This document shows positions 34,601 to 47,832 of a DNA stretch of 64,000 bases, one piece after another. Position numbers and translations under genes: made by a program. Positions within the stretch are counted from its first letter, which is position 1, and each line of letters starts with the position of its first letter. This DNA is from Magicicada septendecula. Taxonomy: Eukaryota > Arthropoda > Insecta > Hemiptera > Cicadidae. Under the pieces are notes generated by a model, which worked only from the letters and a program-made list of their open reading frames with translations, searched no databases and was not told the origin of the DNA. Where the stretch lies: assembly GCA_034769895.1 (NCBI GenBank), contig CM068367.1, positions 85,179,654 to 85,243,653 on the forward strand, read 5' to 3'.

Positions 34601-37600
34601 GTTAATTTCAGTTATTTTGTGTTACTCATACTCAGATTTCATATTATTATTATTATCATAAGTTGTGCATGGTATTCCATTCATAGCAGTTCTTTATACA
34701 TTTTAATTATTTTTTTGTTCATCACCATTATAATTTGCTTTCTAGTTCCTGGAAATATTGTTTCGTCACCAGTCTGTAATTGGCTTGCTTGCATTATGGA
34801 GGCTGAATATTGGTGTATGAAAGGTCTGTACTTTTATGAAGTAAGAATGAAAGAGGTTTGTTAAAACAGAGTTGAATTGAAATTTTTTGTAACAGTTTGT
34901 AAATAGTTGAAAATATAACAGATTTTGTCAAATGTAACAAAAACGAGATTAATAAAAGGTTCATGTATTTTAATTTTCTGTTAATTATTATTGTTGTTGT
35001 TGTAGTTGTTGTTGTTATTGTTAATATAATAATAGTATTTAATTAGAATCTGTGAAAGTTCTGATAAATTGTAGTTTAGTTGGTATAAAATGAATCTCAT
35101 CTGTTATATTTTATACCAAATATTTTCCACCATGTACTTATGTAAATATAGTCAACATAGATTGCGTATAATTTGTGAAATTTAAAAAACTCTATTTTCA
35201 AACCGTAAATTAGTATTTGAATGGTATGATTTATATGTAAATATGTTTGTCACTTAGTTGATTTAAATAGTAATAGTTGATCTTACATGTACATCAGTAT
35301 AAATTTTATACAAATTATCCATTATGACTTGGACAGATACAATTTTATCAGAGGTTCGAACATTTTTATAGTATGAGAACCACTTTGTTATTTTGTAAGA
35401 CATAAAATACATTGTGCTTATAATCCCATGTCCAAATTTTCAGATTATAAATTTAGTTGGTTTTTATTGCCAGTTATTAAATCATATTGTCTTTCTGTGT
35501 TAAAAGCTGTTTCTTCAGGTACCAAGATGATTTTGCTAACATATTAATAATGTTGTTAATTTTTTTGTGTAACTGTTCAAATTAAAATGTGAAATTATGT
35601 TTAAAAGTGCATCTCAATTAAAATCAGTGAGATTGTTCAATCGTTAGTACTTGGTTTTATACAAATATAAGTAATGCAGAAGTCATATATATACAGTATA
35701 CAGTTAAAATTGATAATACAACAATTGAAAAAAAAAACACCAAGTTGTGCTTAGGTATTTTAAAATACAGAATTTAAATAATATTTGGTAACAATTCCAT
35801 CTGCAAACCATTGTGTTGTTACTCCAATACTGTCGATCTTCAAGTACTAATTATTTAGACTACTAAAAGAAACATTTCACGGTCATTCAGAAAATAAAAA
35901 CTGGTTAAATTTTTCAGACACAGAAAGGCATTATTTTAAATCTTATACAGTTATAGATATCTAATTTGACCTGCACTTGCATGGTGTGCAAACAGTTATT
36001 ATTTTATGGATGAACATTGTATTTAGTGAACATTATTAAAAAATACTTAAAACAGTGAACAGTGATTTAGCTTGAACAGTGTGGTAATGGGTTTACAAAT
36101 AAAGTATTCATGTACATTTTACTGTAAACCAGAATTATTTTTTCAAACACACAAATGTGGTGTCATTGATATGTGATGCCTAATCGGATACCGTGGTTGT
36201 TACTGGCACCAATACTGTTAAATGACAAGTTTTATATTTGAAATTACTTTCTTATTATTAAATCGAATAAAAACATCATTTTCACTGGTTTTATAAGACT
36301 AATCGTCCAAGATCATGTTATACCAATACTAATGCAACAGAATACCACAAGTATTGGAGAGAAGTATCGATATCATCATTATTGAAAATATCATAACATC
36401 CCTAGTTGTACTCACTGTAGTACTGATTTGTAGATTACCTAATACATTGAAATACAGCCAGTTTCAATTATTCACAAGATTATCTACTTTTGAGCTTGAC
36501 CGTGATGGACTCATAATTCAAATCATAAGGACTATTTTTCGCATAGTGGTAACTAATTTGCATACTGTTATTAAAACGTCGTGATATGAAAACAAAATCC
36601 AAAGTCGTTTCTTCGGCATTCAGTTGTGTGAGCTGAATTCATTGGGAAAATTCCCAAATGTCTGGTGGAAATAACAGCAACATAACCAGTTTCAGTTGCA
36701 AAATAACCTAGTCTTTGTTCACCACTTTGATTTGATTGGTAGAACTTACAATTAACATGCTTTTGAAACTGTTGCTCATGTTCTCATTCATAGATTTTGA
36801 CTTTTTTTTACAGTGTGAGGTTATTACTATAAAATATAAAACGTATATTTTATTATAAGTTAATTTTGTAAACTTTAATTTCCTTGCCAAAACATATTGT
36901 ACCAATCATACAACAGAAACTAAAAATTATACACAAACCAGACGATCGCAGTTAACATCTGACACACATTGTATGTAGTCCACTCAGATTTCAATATCAT
37001 GAACCACTAACAGTGTGAATTATTTAAAATTTTAGTAGTAGTTTAGTGCATTAACATAAGTTTTTAAATTAACAGAGATTATGTGTTGTACAAGTTTTAT
37101 CACTACTGAAGAGTTGGTTACATACATGAAGAGTTGTCTTTTAGTAAAAGTGATTAATAAACGTTTAAAATTTAGTAAAATTTTAGTAAACACATGTTTA
37201 ATGACAGTAAATAAAGGATTTTAGTAATTTACTTCAATGTTTGTAACTTTTGTAATGTTGAGTTTATGCTTATATCTTACAGCAATATCTATCTTAAGAA
37301 TTGGTACACATTTCAAAGACACAGTTTTTAAGATTTCAAATATATAGAGATAAAAAACACAAGCAATAACAACACTTGAAATTATTAAATAAATTGTGCC
37401 ATAATTTTTACATGCCTGAACAAGATGTAAATTATATAAAGTCTGTCAGGACAGTAATGTGATTTGTTTATAGAAAAATAGACCTGTTTCTCTACTTAAA
37501 ATCTATAGAGATACCTTCAAAGTCAATATCAGTCATCAATCGATAAGAGAAAAAATAGATGGTAAAGTATGAAAGGTGATGATAATATGAAAGATACAGG

Positions 37601-38655
37601 TAAATAAAAATTGCATAACTTTCTTTTTATTAACCCTTTGATGAGCATGGTCTTGGACTAGTAGCTTGATCCCCAGGAGCACGGGCTTTTAACAATAGTC
37701 ATTAGGAGTCAACCTAACGACTATTGTACAATTTTAAGTCTGGCATAAAATAAATATCATTATTGCACCATGTAAAAGTATGAAGATTTTTCCATTTAAT
37801 ACATTAATAATATTTGAAGGTACAACATTAACAGATCATCAGTTTCACTTTCCACACTACTAAAATCGTCTTCACTCTCTACAAAACCATAGTCCTCCCC
37901 AGCAATTATTTCCTGTATTTCTTTTTCAGATGAATATTGTCTCTTTTTATACTTAATGTATCATCAAACGTAATTTTGCAATGCCAAAATAACACTTATA
38001 ACATCTGTGAAACAAACAAACAAAATGCAGATTTCATGAACTTACTATGACTGTAAACACATCATTAGTAAAGACTAAAGCAAACGGTAAAAATAACGGT
38101 AAGTATGTTTCAAGCACTTCAGTTTATTTCAACATACGCACCTTACAGACAGCATATAAAATAAAAGAATGCTTTAAAACATTTATGCTAACTGAACCAC
38201 TGCGTGCCCATTCCGAAACATACATGCTCCCTGATGGCAGCTGGCTACTGCACATTCTCAAACATTCTTCTTCAGTGAGCAGATTCAACTGCAACCTTTT
38301 CATGATCATCTAAAAATACCTTGTGAACAGAAATGCTTTGATTAAGAGATAATATTCAAATGGTGGAAACAAGTTTACAAACATGCTGCAATAAAATGTC
38401 TACCACACCTTATTACCGAATATCACTGTCATTCCCATCAAAGTAATCTACTAGAGAAACTAAACACCAATGTCAGTGCCTTCTTTCATGTAGCCTTTTT
38501 GGTACTGCCATATAGTAAATCTGATTCTCTACAAGTTTAGTTGGTGTGAATATGTACTAAAACCTTCACACTGCAGTGAGTTCACAAACGTTATTATCAG
38601 ATCCCTTGTTATCCACATCCATTGTTTTTAGTTTACTGTAATTTTATTGCACATT
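31652..38655. other. Host intron, part before the LTR element
   Basis: About 7 kb of AT-rich intron between exon D and the LTR element. Apart from the LINE tail at 33.4-33.8 kb, short simple repeats (CA run at 32067-32082, tact/agta-rich palindromic stretch near 32870-32935, gttgtt run near 34990) and scattered poly-A/T, I see no gene. Confidence 0.6.
33395..33780 (-). pseudogene. LINE reverse-transcriptase tail (RTE/craft-like), decayed
   Basis: The minus strand read with frame changes gives TLLYGSENWTL, IFDRIAQYRLNW, MDNYRIPKQLWNYKPKGRR and GVGRPRKCW. These are signatures of the C-terminal end of insect LINE endonuclease-reverse transcriptases (the LYGSE block and the GRPRKRW block). Several stops and frameshifts show it is dead. 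The + strand 150-codon frame across the same place is a shadow. It lies in the large host intron. Confidence 0.6.
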
Positions 38656-38659
38656 ATCT

Positions 38660-40019
38660 TGTGACGATAAAAAAATATGCCAAAATATAAAATAAATAAA
38701 ATCCACTACCAGGACTTAAATTACTTACCTGCTGCGGAAATTTTATCAGAAGCCCAGAGTCGCCACCTATATCTTTGAAGGACAGATATGGAGACCTTTA
38801 CACTTTACCTTAATAAAACGGACAATTTAGCAATCTGACCCCACCCAATTAACAATTCAGAAGATTCCGGAACGTTAGACGAATTTTTTCAACACAGAAA
38901 TGAGAACGTGGTAATGACGAAATAACTTAGACTAACACATTTTATCTGGAACTTACATACTTTAATTACTTGAAAATTAGTTTAAATATTTTGACAAGAA
39001 CCCTATGACCAAAAGTGAATTATACATTTAGGTATTATATTTACATTGAAATATTAATGCATTAAGTATTGTATTTAAATATTCACTATAAAGCAGCCCA
39101 TTCTGCCATTCACTCATTCACACCGCATAATATATATATTCCCCTTATTTTTTGCTCGAGTCTTAAATTGAATAATATGTTCTGAAAAGGGATAATAGTT
39201 CGTGAATAATAATAATTGAAATTGAATAACCATGGTACGTTACGTAACGCTTAGAGTCCCGTCCATCACGTGCTGATAATAGATGCATCTGAATATTTGT
39301 CCGTTACGAACACTTTTAACTTTCTTCGGTCACTTCATTGATTACCATTCATAATGTCACTCCACTTATTCACACCGATTGCTCTGTTTTCGCTGAAACT
39401 TAGTTTTTAGTAACCGCGAGTCTTGGCTAGCGTGCGGCCGCCACCGCGGCCATATGTAGACTGGAACAGTAATGTAACAGGTACTTCTTGCTTCCACCGG
39501 CGGGAACGGTGGTTCACTGCCACCAGGTTTTCGTCGCTCAAGCCTCAGTTGTAGTGAGGTAACCACTTTATGCATGGAATAGCAGAGTTATATTCTGGAT
39601 ACCAAAAGACGATATTGGCTTCGGCTCTGCTGATGTCATTAATAGTAGGCGGGGCTTTAACAGTATTTCCGGATGGTCTTTGAGAAGACGATGAATATTC
39701 TTGCGCTTTGGCCATCTTGAGTTTTTTACCAGCGCGTGGGTTGGCGCCCATGCTCGGTGTACGCATAGGTGCGCACTGCCACACATGTACAGAGTTCTGC
39801 GAATTTTGTGGAGGTGAATTCTTTGCTCGCCGCATTACACAATAACAACTGCGTATCGCTTTGTTACCACTGTTTCTTAACATCGTTCTGTTACACGGAA
39901 AATAACGTTGCACAATAATTTTCATAACTTCTGACAAGTCCGCCCAAAATGAAAGAAATAAAAGATATAAATGCCCCATACTGTAAAAAATTAAAAACAC
40001 CCAAAATTGACCCGCTACA
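38660..40019 (-). repeat. 3' LTR of LTR retroelement 2 (left on + strand)
   Basis: 1360 bp. On + it starts TGTGACGATAA and ends GACCCGCTACA. Differences from the other copy include gataatag/gatagatag near 39277 and cgcggccatatg/cgcggctaatg near 39446. The ORFs on its minus strand (39545-40000) exist in both LTRs and are not credible genes. Confidence 0.93.
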
Positions 40020-43000
40020 ATACCCCCTCGATGAGAATTCTGCTGTTCCCAACAGAAGAAATCTCATCGATAACCCCGAAGAGGACCGGTGAGGAACTGG
40101 TGCCAACAACCCCCTGGTTCTTAATCTCATGGGTACACGACCCCCCTGGCTCAGCGACCATGGACTCATCTGAACGAGATCACTGGACTTCTCCGTAAGA
40201 GATCCCAACACCGAGAAATCGAGCAGACTCGTACCACAGCCCACCTCGCCCTTTAACATGCTACCCCCAAAAATCCTCACTCCCTGGCTCCGATTATGCC
40301 AGATCCTCAGCCGATATGGATCCCCTTGTATGAAAGCTGGGCTGCCTTTAGCAAATACTGGGCTCACACACACTCACATTACATGTTGACTTACACATAG
40401 TAAAACTGAAAAATTCTCTTTTAAGATTTATAAAAAATTTAAAAAATTCAAAATAATATTTTATCAAAAAAAATCTCTTCATTATTTTTTTGTTTCTTTT
40501 AAAATGACTTAAATTAAGCGTTTCTTCTACTTGAACAAATCCTTAACCTAACATGTCTTAGTCTAACGATACAGTGCAGTGCAAGAAATCAGTAAACTAA
40601 ACATGGTAAATACACACATAATAAAACAATCACTACCTAAAATATGCATTCGCTGGCAGGCGAAAAATCATTTTTTTTTTTTTTTTCAAAAAAATTAAAA
40701 TTCCCAAAAATTTTAAAATTCAGGAAAAAATCTAATTTAAATTTCTTACAAGGTTTCCTTTATATATATAATTTATTTAAAATTTGTTTGAATTGATCAA
40801 ATAAACAAATTGAATTGATTTCCTACTATATAAGCTTAGTAGGTGTCTGACCTCATCAGCTGATCGAAACTAGGTCAAGTCCCAGACCTTTGACCTACAT
40901 ATGTTATATATAAGTTCTGAAAACACATTGAACATCTGTAATATCCTAACTTGAAATACAAAACATAATAAAATAAAACATTTAAAACAAACAAAATATT
41001 AATATAATAATCAAGTTGACATTTAAATTATTTAAAATCAACAATTCTTAACTTGACATTATTTGAACATTCTACCAAAAGTTTGTCACTGGTTTAAAAA
41101 ATGAAAAATATTATATTCTTTATTATGAATCACTCTCTGTATTCATAATCTTACTTTAATCTACTGTGGGTGATATGAATTATTTATTCTCATTGACTGT
41201 ACTAGATCTGTATACATATATAATCTTTCTCCCTATGGCTCTAATATTAATCAACTTCAATTATCATGACACCCATCTCTATCAGAATATCTATCCCAAA
41301 ACACACTAAACCCCAACTTATCTTTTAACGCAATTCGCCACCTTCTCCACATATATAAAAAAAATATTCTCTAACCCTTTGTACATAGGATACGTGTTTC
41401 CCCTACCCAAAACTCAATTCCCTTATTTGGCGGCCTGGATTCTACCTAAGGCGGCCCCTCCCCCACTAAAATCTATCCCTATCCCATCCCAACCCTTGTT
41501 GCGGACTCCTACATTACACTACCCTCTAATACAAAATTGCCATCCCCAAAAATCTCAATCTCATTACCTCACTACAAATACAACAATATAACATCATTAA
41601 TTATAAACACCAATATATCATTCAAAACTCTACAATTCTCCACAACCACTATGTCAACATCAATACTTCTCAAACCTCTATAACATACATTACTTCAAAA
41701 CAACATGATATTATTCTCAAAACAATATTATTCTCTCCTACTTCAACTTCAACTTTGACTTCAACTTGGACAGATCTACATGTCCCACAACATATTTATC
41801 ACCCACAAACTATCTTTTGTTAATTTGCATAAATTGTTACTTTATTTCTTATTATCATTATTGTTGTCATTACTCCAAAACATCTGTAATACATTAGAAA
41901 CATTATTGAACATTAATTACTTAAAACATTTACAAACCAATATACCAGTGACATGTTATTGCTGATCAGCTGATCTTCCTAACACAATTACAATACACAT
42001 CTCAAAATTGAACAAATTACATGAAAGATATAGACATTTATTTATCATTATTCCTCACCTCCTTGTTTCCCCTTTCTCTGATTCTGATGCTTATGTTGGC
42101 CGCCTGCCAGACGTTTAATTAATGGCTTAGTTACAGTATACACATATCATGAAAACACATATTTTATCAACAACTATATCTACTTACTACAATAAAATAA
42201 TACATTTAAAATTATAGTATGAACACCCTATATTAAGAGTCTGAGCATATAATTATTTGAACAGAGCACAAGCAGTTTTATTGGATCAAAATTCAAATTA
42301 GCAAAAAACTTTTTTTATGTCATAAAATTTTAAATTCGTGGCTCATCTAAGCCACCTCCCATCCACACACTCTATTGCAAATTGTGTAAGACTGTGGCGC
42401 CTTTTCGCTTCCACAAAGACTGTATATTTTGGAGCAGGTTTTACCTCTCCGTGTCTTTGCTTCCGCTATTACATTTGAAAGTATTGAACATCGACATGTT
42501 CTTGTTATATAATTATACACCCTTACTGCGGGTCTACCACCTTTCTTGCTACCCCCAAGCGGGCAGAGTGGCAGCCGCTGTTTCATAGTTCCGGAGATTT
42601 CCCCTAATTGTCTCCCCCCATTAAATTTCTAATATATACCAATTTCAAGTCAGCTATGGTCAAGGGACTTGATGTGACCATAGCTAACCGCTAGCCAAAT
42701 CCACAATTAGTGCTGGTAAGGCAGTAATCGCCCGAAAAGTCGGGGAAATCTAAACTTCAATTTCACTGCCTGTTACACATCAAGCTCGTTATGTGCGACA
42801 CGGTCGTTTGGCAGTGTGTAAACTTTAATTTACACGAAAAAGGTGTGCCGCACATTTTCGCCATTTTGGCCTCCGATGGAGGTAACACTCTCTGTTACCC
42901 CCAACCCATTTCGCTACCTACGGGAGCACAGGCCACCCCCGCAATAGCAACTTATTAACTACTGACTTAAAAAGTTTATATACATTATACTATAGTATTT

Positions 43001-43741
43001 CCATCAATAATCATTTCCCTCATTCATAACCTTTTACCCATTTGGCTTTCTTAAAATTTTCAAAATTTATTATTATTAATCATTACATCATTTTTCATTG
43101 ATTATTAAAATGTTTAATTATCATTTTTATTAAACAAAATTATTTCCAATAATCTCATTATTGAATTAACATCTCAATCACACCTATGAACATTTTTATT
43201 ATACATGATTATAAAATTTTTTCTACTTACAATCCATTTAACACGATATACACACAAAAATATTAGTTTACATCACATAATTTATCATTCATTACCAAAT
43301 TTCCATCTCATAAAATAATTTATATTCATCAAAAAAATTTGATTACACAACCTTCAACTAACCAATCAAAATATTTAACATGTATCAAATTGTTTTAATT
43401 AAATTGATTACCAAAAATATAAATTATATGGTCATCGAAACAATTACCATCAGTCAATTACTGTTTTCAAAATTAATTCTGATATTTATTTACTTGCAAA
43501 TATTTCAATATTATTATTACAACAATCATCTTACGTACACACATTATTTACTTAACATTCCACAATGCACACAAATAAATTCACTATATTTTATTTACAA
43601 ACTCTTGTTATTAATTGTTCAGTTTTTTCCGCACTTCATTTGTCCAAATTTGCCATGTCAAGAAACCATAAAACATAATGTTTATACTGTCTTTTATTGT
43701 TTTAATAGTTTACCCTCCATCGTCCCAGATTAACCTTGGTT
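40020..43741 (-). other. Non-coding interior of LTR retroelement 2
   Basis: About 3.7 kb with no credible gene. The + strand is G-poor (sense strand C-poor), except a GC-richer block at 42310-42960. That block holds a perfect 11-bp hairpin: agctatggtca at 42652-42662 with tgaccatagct at 42675-42685. The end next to the 3' LTR shares sequence blocks with element 1 (ggtgttgggatctc, aagtccagt). Confidence 0.65.
40029..40069 (-). promoter_or_regulatory. Hairpin upstream of the polypurine tract, element 2
   Basis: On + cgatgaga (40029-40036) pairs with tctcatcg (40062-40069), and inner ttctgctgtt pairs with aacagaagaa with one mismatch. On the minus strand it directly precedes gagggggta and the 3' LTR. 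Same position and shape as the element 1 hairpin, with an A-T to G-C compensatory change at the second pair. Confidence 0.65.
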
Positions 43742-43785
43742 TTACATAGCATCGTTCAATTGTATTATTGAACGATGCTATGTAA
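43742..43785. repeat. Perfect 19-bp hairpin next to the gag-like stop codon
   Basis: ttacatagcatcgttcaat (43742-43760) and attgaacgatgctatgtaa (43767-43785) are perfect inverse copies with a 6-base loop tgtatt. In element orientation the hairpin begins one base after the stop codon (43787-43789). Element 1 has no such hairpin at its stop. Confidence 0.85.
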
Positions 43786-43786
43786 G

Positions 43787-44752
43787 TCATTCAAAATGAC
43801 TGTTTTGTGTGTTGTAACCATACAAACTAAACTCATTCAACTTATTCAAAAACTCATTAAACCAGTCTACATTCGGTATTTTTGTTACATCTCCATCGGT
43901 AAATACATTCATGATCGGGTTAATTACTTTATTCAAATCATTATAGTTATTATCATTCACATATACTTTCAAACTTTCTTTCCAATCGTCATATTTTCTA
44001 TGCAAATTATACAATTCTGTTACATACCATTCTCTACTTACTTCTCTCTCTTCATAACACCACATCACCCTCTCACAATTATTCCGGACAGAGGGTACAC
44101 AATTACTCAACAAAAATAAACACCTTAATTCATCTATTACTACGGGACCCTTGCCCTTCGACAACACTTGTGACCACATCAAATCATCATCATAAACATC
44201 ATAAATAATAAAGGGAAAATTTGCACCCTGTCCCCACTGTACTACAACATTATTTTTCCTCTCTCTCTCTAACTCATACACACACATTAACATTTCATTA
44301 TCACATTCCACAAACTCATCAGTACTCTCTGATATGACATTTTCAATTATATTATTATTCTCATTGTTTTTAACAACATCATTATTATCTATTAATTCTC
44401 TATTTTCACACTTGTCATTACGATTTTCATTTGTTTTATTATTTTTACTCATCACATGTACTCCCATCCGCTCAACACTCTGTTCTAATTTATTCAAGCT
44501 AGTTCTTATTGTTTCATTAGTACTTCCTAAACATTTATTTAATTCTTGAATCTCGTTTTTTAACTCTTCAAACTTGTCATTCATTTTATTGTATTTGACA
44601 TTGGAATCAATTTGTTGCTCTTTATAATTGCTATTTATATTTTCAGACATGGTTTTCATTAGATTAAACAGATCGTCTATTGACACCTTTTTTTCTTCCA
44701 CCCCTACGCTATCGTTGGGTTTATTCATATCTTGTACCTCGGTCATTTTCAA
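43787..44752 (-). CDS. Intact gag-like protein of LTR retroelement 2 (321 residues)
   Basis: Open frame from the ATG at 44750-44752 to the stop at 43787-43789. Residues ~25-110 are predicted by eye to be coiled-coil (LFNLMKTMSENINSNYK, then repeated Lys/Glu/Leu heptads such as MNDKFEELKNEIQELNK). An Asn-rich linker (NKTNENRNDKCENRE) follows. Then comes a more folded region with YELERERKNN and GANFPFIIYDVYDDD, which matches ELEREYEES and ADFPV in element 1. The C-terminal third is charged with Trp residues. No zinc knuckle, protease or RT is seen. The role is inferred from position after the 5' LTR: capsid-like RNA packaging. It ends earlier than element 1's protein, whose FDDGG end is found 3' of this stop in another frame, so a short inverted duplication may have truncated it. 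Confidence 0.7.
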   Translation of the reverse strand: MKMTEVQDMNKPNDSVGVEEKKVSIDDLFNLMKTMSENINSNYKEQQIDSNVKYNKMNDKFEELKNEIQELNKCLGSTNETIRTSLNKLEQSVERMGVHVMSKNNKTNENRNDKCENRELIDNNDVVKNNENNNIIENVISESTDEFVECDNEMLMCVYELERERKNNVVVQWGQGANFPFIIYDVYDDDLMWSQVLSKGKGPVVIDELRCLFLLSNCVPSVRNNCERVMWCYEEREVSREWYVTELYNLHRKYDDWKESLKVYVNDNNYNDLNKVINPIMNVFTDGDVTKIPNVDWFNEFLNKLNEFSLYGYNTQNSHFE

Positions 44753-44998
44753 AATTTCTTTATATCATACCCTTTATATAACGTCCCCTTAAATCAAAAT
44801 ACCCCATACATAAAACAGTTATCAATACGTAAAAGTAAACACCCGCTCGCTCTACCTAAACATAACCTTATTTAGCGTAATTATATACGATAATATTACA
44901 TAAGTACGTCATTACCACATCCTATTTTCTGTGTATTAAAATAGGTCTATCTCGTATAAAATTAAAATTAAACGAAAATCCTGGCAGCGCGTCGACAT

Positions 44999-46358
44999 TG
45001 TGACGATAAAAAAATATGCCAAAATATAAAATAAATAAAATCCACTACCAGGACTTAAATTACTTACCTGCTGCGGAAATTTTATCAGAAGCCCAGAGTC
45101 GCCACCTATATCTTTGAAGGACAGATATGGAGACCTTTACACTTTACCTTAATAAAACGGACAATTTAGCAATCTGACCCCACCCAATTAACAATTCAGA
45201 AGATTCCGGAACGTTAGACGAATTTTTTCAACACAGAAATGAGAACGTGGTAATGACGAAATAACTTAGACTAACACATTTTATCTGGAACTTACATACT
45301 TTAATTACTTGAAAATTAGTTTAAATATTTTGACAAGAACCCTATGACCAAAAGTGAATTATACATTTAGGTATTATATTTACATTGAAATATTAATGCA
45401 TTAAGTATTGTATTTAAATATTCACTATAAAGCAGCCCATTCTGCCATTCACTCATTCACACCGCATAATATATATATTCCCCTTATTTTTTGCTCGAGT
45501 CTTAAATTGAATAATATGTTCTGAAAAGGGATAATAGTTCGTGAATAATAATAATTGAAATTGAATAACCATGGTACGTTACGTAACGCTTAGAGTCCCG
45601 TCCATCACGTGCTGATAGATAGATGCATCTGAATATTTGTCCGTTACGAACACTTTTAACTTTCTTCGGTCACTTCATTGATTACCATTCATAATGTCAC
45701 TCCACTTATTCACACCGATTGCTCTGTTTTCGCTGAAACTTAGTTTTTAGTAACCGCGAGTCTTGGCTAGCGTGCGGCCGCCGCCGCGGCTAATGTAGAC
45801 TGGAACGGTAATGTAACAGGTACTTCTTGCTTCCACCGGCGGGAACGGTGGTTCACTGCCACCAGGTTTTCGTCGCTCAAGCCTCAGTTGTAGTGAGGTA
45901 ACCACTTTATGCATGGAATAGCAGAGTTATATTCTGGATACCAAAAGACGATATTGGCTTCGGCTCTGCTGATGTCATTAATAGTAGGCGGGGCTTTAAC
46001 AGTATTTCCGGATGGTCTTTGAGAAGATGATGAATATTCTTGCGCTTTGGCCATCTTGAGTTTTTTACCAGCGCGTGGGTTGGCGCCCATGCTCGGTGTA
46101 CGCATAGGTGCGCACTGCCACACATCTACAGAGTTCTGTGAATTTTGTGGAGGTGAATTCTTTGCTCGCCGCGTTACACAATAACAACTGCGTATCGCTT
46201 TGTTACCACTGTTTCTTAACATCGTTCTGTTACACGGAAAATAACGTTGCACAATAATTTTCATAACTTCTGACAAGCCCGCCCAAAATGAAAGAAATAA
46301 AAGATATAAATGCCCCATACTGTAAAAAATTAAAAACACCCAAAATTGACCCGCTACA
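44999..46358 (-). repeat. 5' LTR of LTR retroelement 2 (right on + strand)
   Basis: 1360 bp direct copy of 38660-40019. Its outer end lies about 200 bases before exon E. In minus orientation it ends at tcgtcaca, followed by atgtcgacgcgctgccagg, where the primer-binding site should be. That sequence does not start with TGG, so the primer is unclear. Confidence 0.93.
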
Positions 46359-46559
46359 ATCTCTTATCCGTTTGATAGCAAATTCAAAATCAGAAATTAT
46401 TATACCCCCACTGAGACCATAAAAAAACTTGTTTAATAAAAAATAGTTTTGATTGTGGTATAGTTTTGTTAGGAGCTTTGCCTGGCTATATATGTTGCTG
46501 CATTAGTTTTTAAAGAAAAACCAGTGCAATCACATACAAACCAGCATCATTATTTCCAG

Positions 46560-46745
46560 ATGGAAGCCTCCATACGTAGCCGAAGACGGTCATTTTGAAA
46601 TTGGTGACATACATGAAACTGGACTGTACAACGACACAGATGAATTCAACAGTGACATCGACGCAAGGTTACTCAAACGTTCACATTCGACTGGTGATTT
46701 AGTAATGAGACGTGGAAGACTGTCCACCAGAGGAGAAGAACCAAG
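46560..46745 (+). CDS. ANKIB1: ANKIB1-like gene, exon E
   Basis: Internal exon of 186 bp after the acceptor catcattatttccag, with donor gtaaaa. One base completes Gly, 61 codons follow and two bases remain. It begins with an aromatic-rich stretch (WKPPYVAEDGHFEIGDI) that looks more folded or conserved than the surrounding linkers. It ends with a basic Ser/Thr segment (KRSHSTGDL) that could be a phosphorylation-dependent docking site, which is inference. Only about 200 bases separate the end of the retroelement LTR (46358) from the acceptor, so the insertion sits close to the branch-point region. Confidence 0.68.
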
Positions 46746-47832
46746 GTAAAAAATGTTTATTGAATCAATTTCCAACACAATTTTTGGTACTAATAGGGAC
46801 TGAATTTTACTATGTAACTCCAGTTACTAGTATTCTTGTATATCATAGCTCTGAAAAAATTAGAAATTATAGCGATTCACTTTTCAAAATTCTTCATCAT
46901 GAATATGGTGTATGGATACTCTTATTTGCTTGTAACTAAAGGTAGGGATGGGTGAATTAATCAACTTGGCTGTACTGTACAAAGAATGATCTGAGATGAT
47001 ATACAATTGGAAAAACCCCTGGAATTGGCTGTTTGTGTAGGAAATTTATATTCAATATTCAGAAAGGGTGGGAAAAAATAAGCAACAATTTTAAACAGTC
47101 TCCTAACAGGGGGCAAAACATGGAAGTAAATACAGAGATTACTAATAAAATAACACGGTGACTTCTAACCCTCTTATGGATAGGGTAGTGAAAAATCTAT
47201 AGAAAACTGACCCATCATTTGAAGAGGCTTCATTTTTAGTAGTTTAATTATTGTACTTTGTCAAATAATGAATTTTCCAATGCCCAAGAACTATACCATA
47301 TTATGTTTTGCTTTTAAAATGATGGTTACATGCTGATACAAACAAGTCAGTCAACACACAAAATTAATACAACCACTGTCGTCAGCTGTTCTGTGTATTT
47401 CAGCATGAAGAACCATGCGGCAGAAGAAATTTAAGCAAAGTTATCCTTTACATTTAGCAATAGCAAACATATAATCGTATGGTGGTATAAAATAAAGTGA
47501 TTTTTTTTCTAAACTGATTGCTTAAGTAGTTTTTGTTTGTGTGTTACATTTTAACTCTTTTTTTTCTAAGAATGATAATAACAGAAATTTATGTAAAATA
47601 GAAGTTAAAACCCTAACATGAATAATCATATACTGCTGTCAAGAAGAAAATCCATTGTTTTTAAATAAATGCTTTTTTGTTAAAATTTTATAACAAGTAA
47701 CTAGAAACCTAAAAACAACTGGCTTTCTAGGGAAGACTGTTTAGATAATTAGCATTCTATGTAAGTTCTATGTAAGCAGAGAAAGTGTTAAGAAAAAATT
47801 ACAAAATTATTTTGGAGACCAAAATTGTAATT
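46746..47832. other. Intron DNA after exon E
   Basis: About 1.1 kb of AT-rich intron with no ORF or repeat that I can name, before the Helentron-like copy at 47833. Confidence 0.5.

Larger units (their letters stand above)
38656..46362 (-). mobile_element. LTR retroelement 2 (young, gag-only), antisense in host intron, TSD atct
   Basis: Direct 1360-bp LTRs (38660-40019 and 44999-46358) flank about 5 kb. atct precedes (38656-38659) and follows (46359-46362) the element. Read on the minus strand, the element starts at 46358 with TGTAGCGGGTC. Then come a gag-like ORF, a long non-coding interior, a hairpin, a polypurine tract and the 3' LTR. There is no reverse transcriptase, integrase, protease or envelope, so it must be mobilised by another element. 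The LTRs differ at only about ten positions by eye, so insertion is recent. It lies in the 14.9-kb intron between exons D and E of the host gene. Confidence 0.92.

Noticed and set aside
39545-40373. 151- and 160-codon minus-strand ORFs in and beside the 3' LTR of element 2
   Set aside because: The first occurs identically in both LTRs and overlaps other frames. The second lies in the non-coding 3' region. Neither shows a domain.
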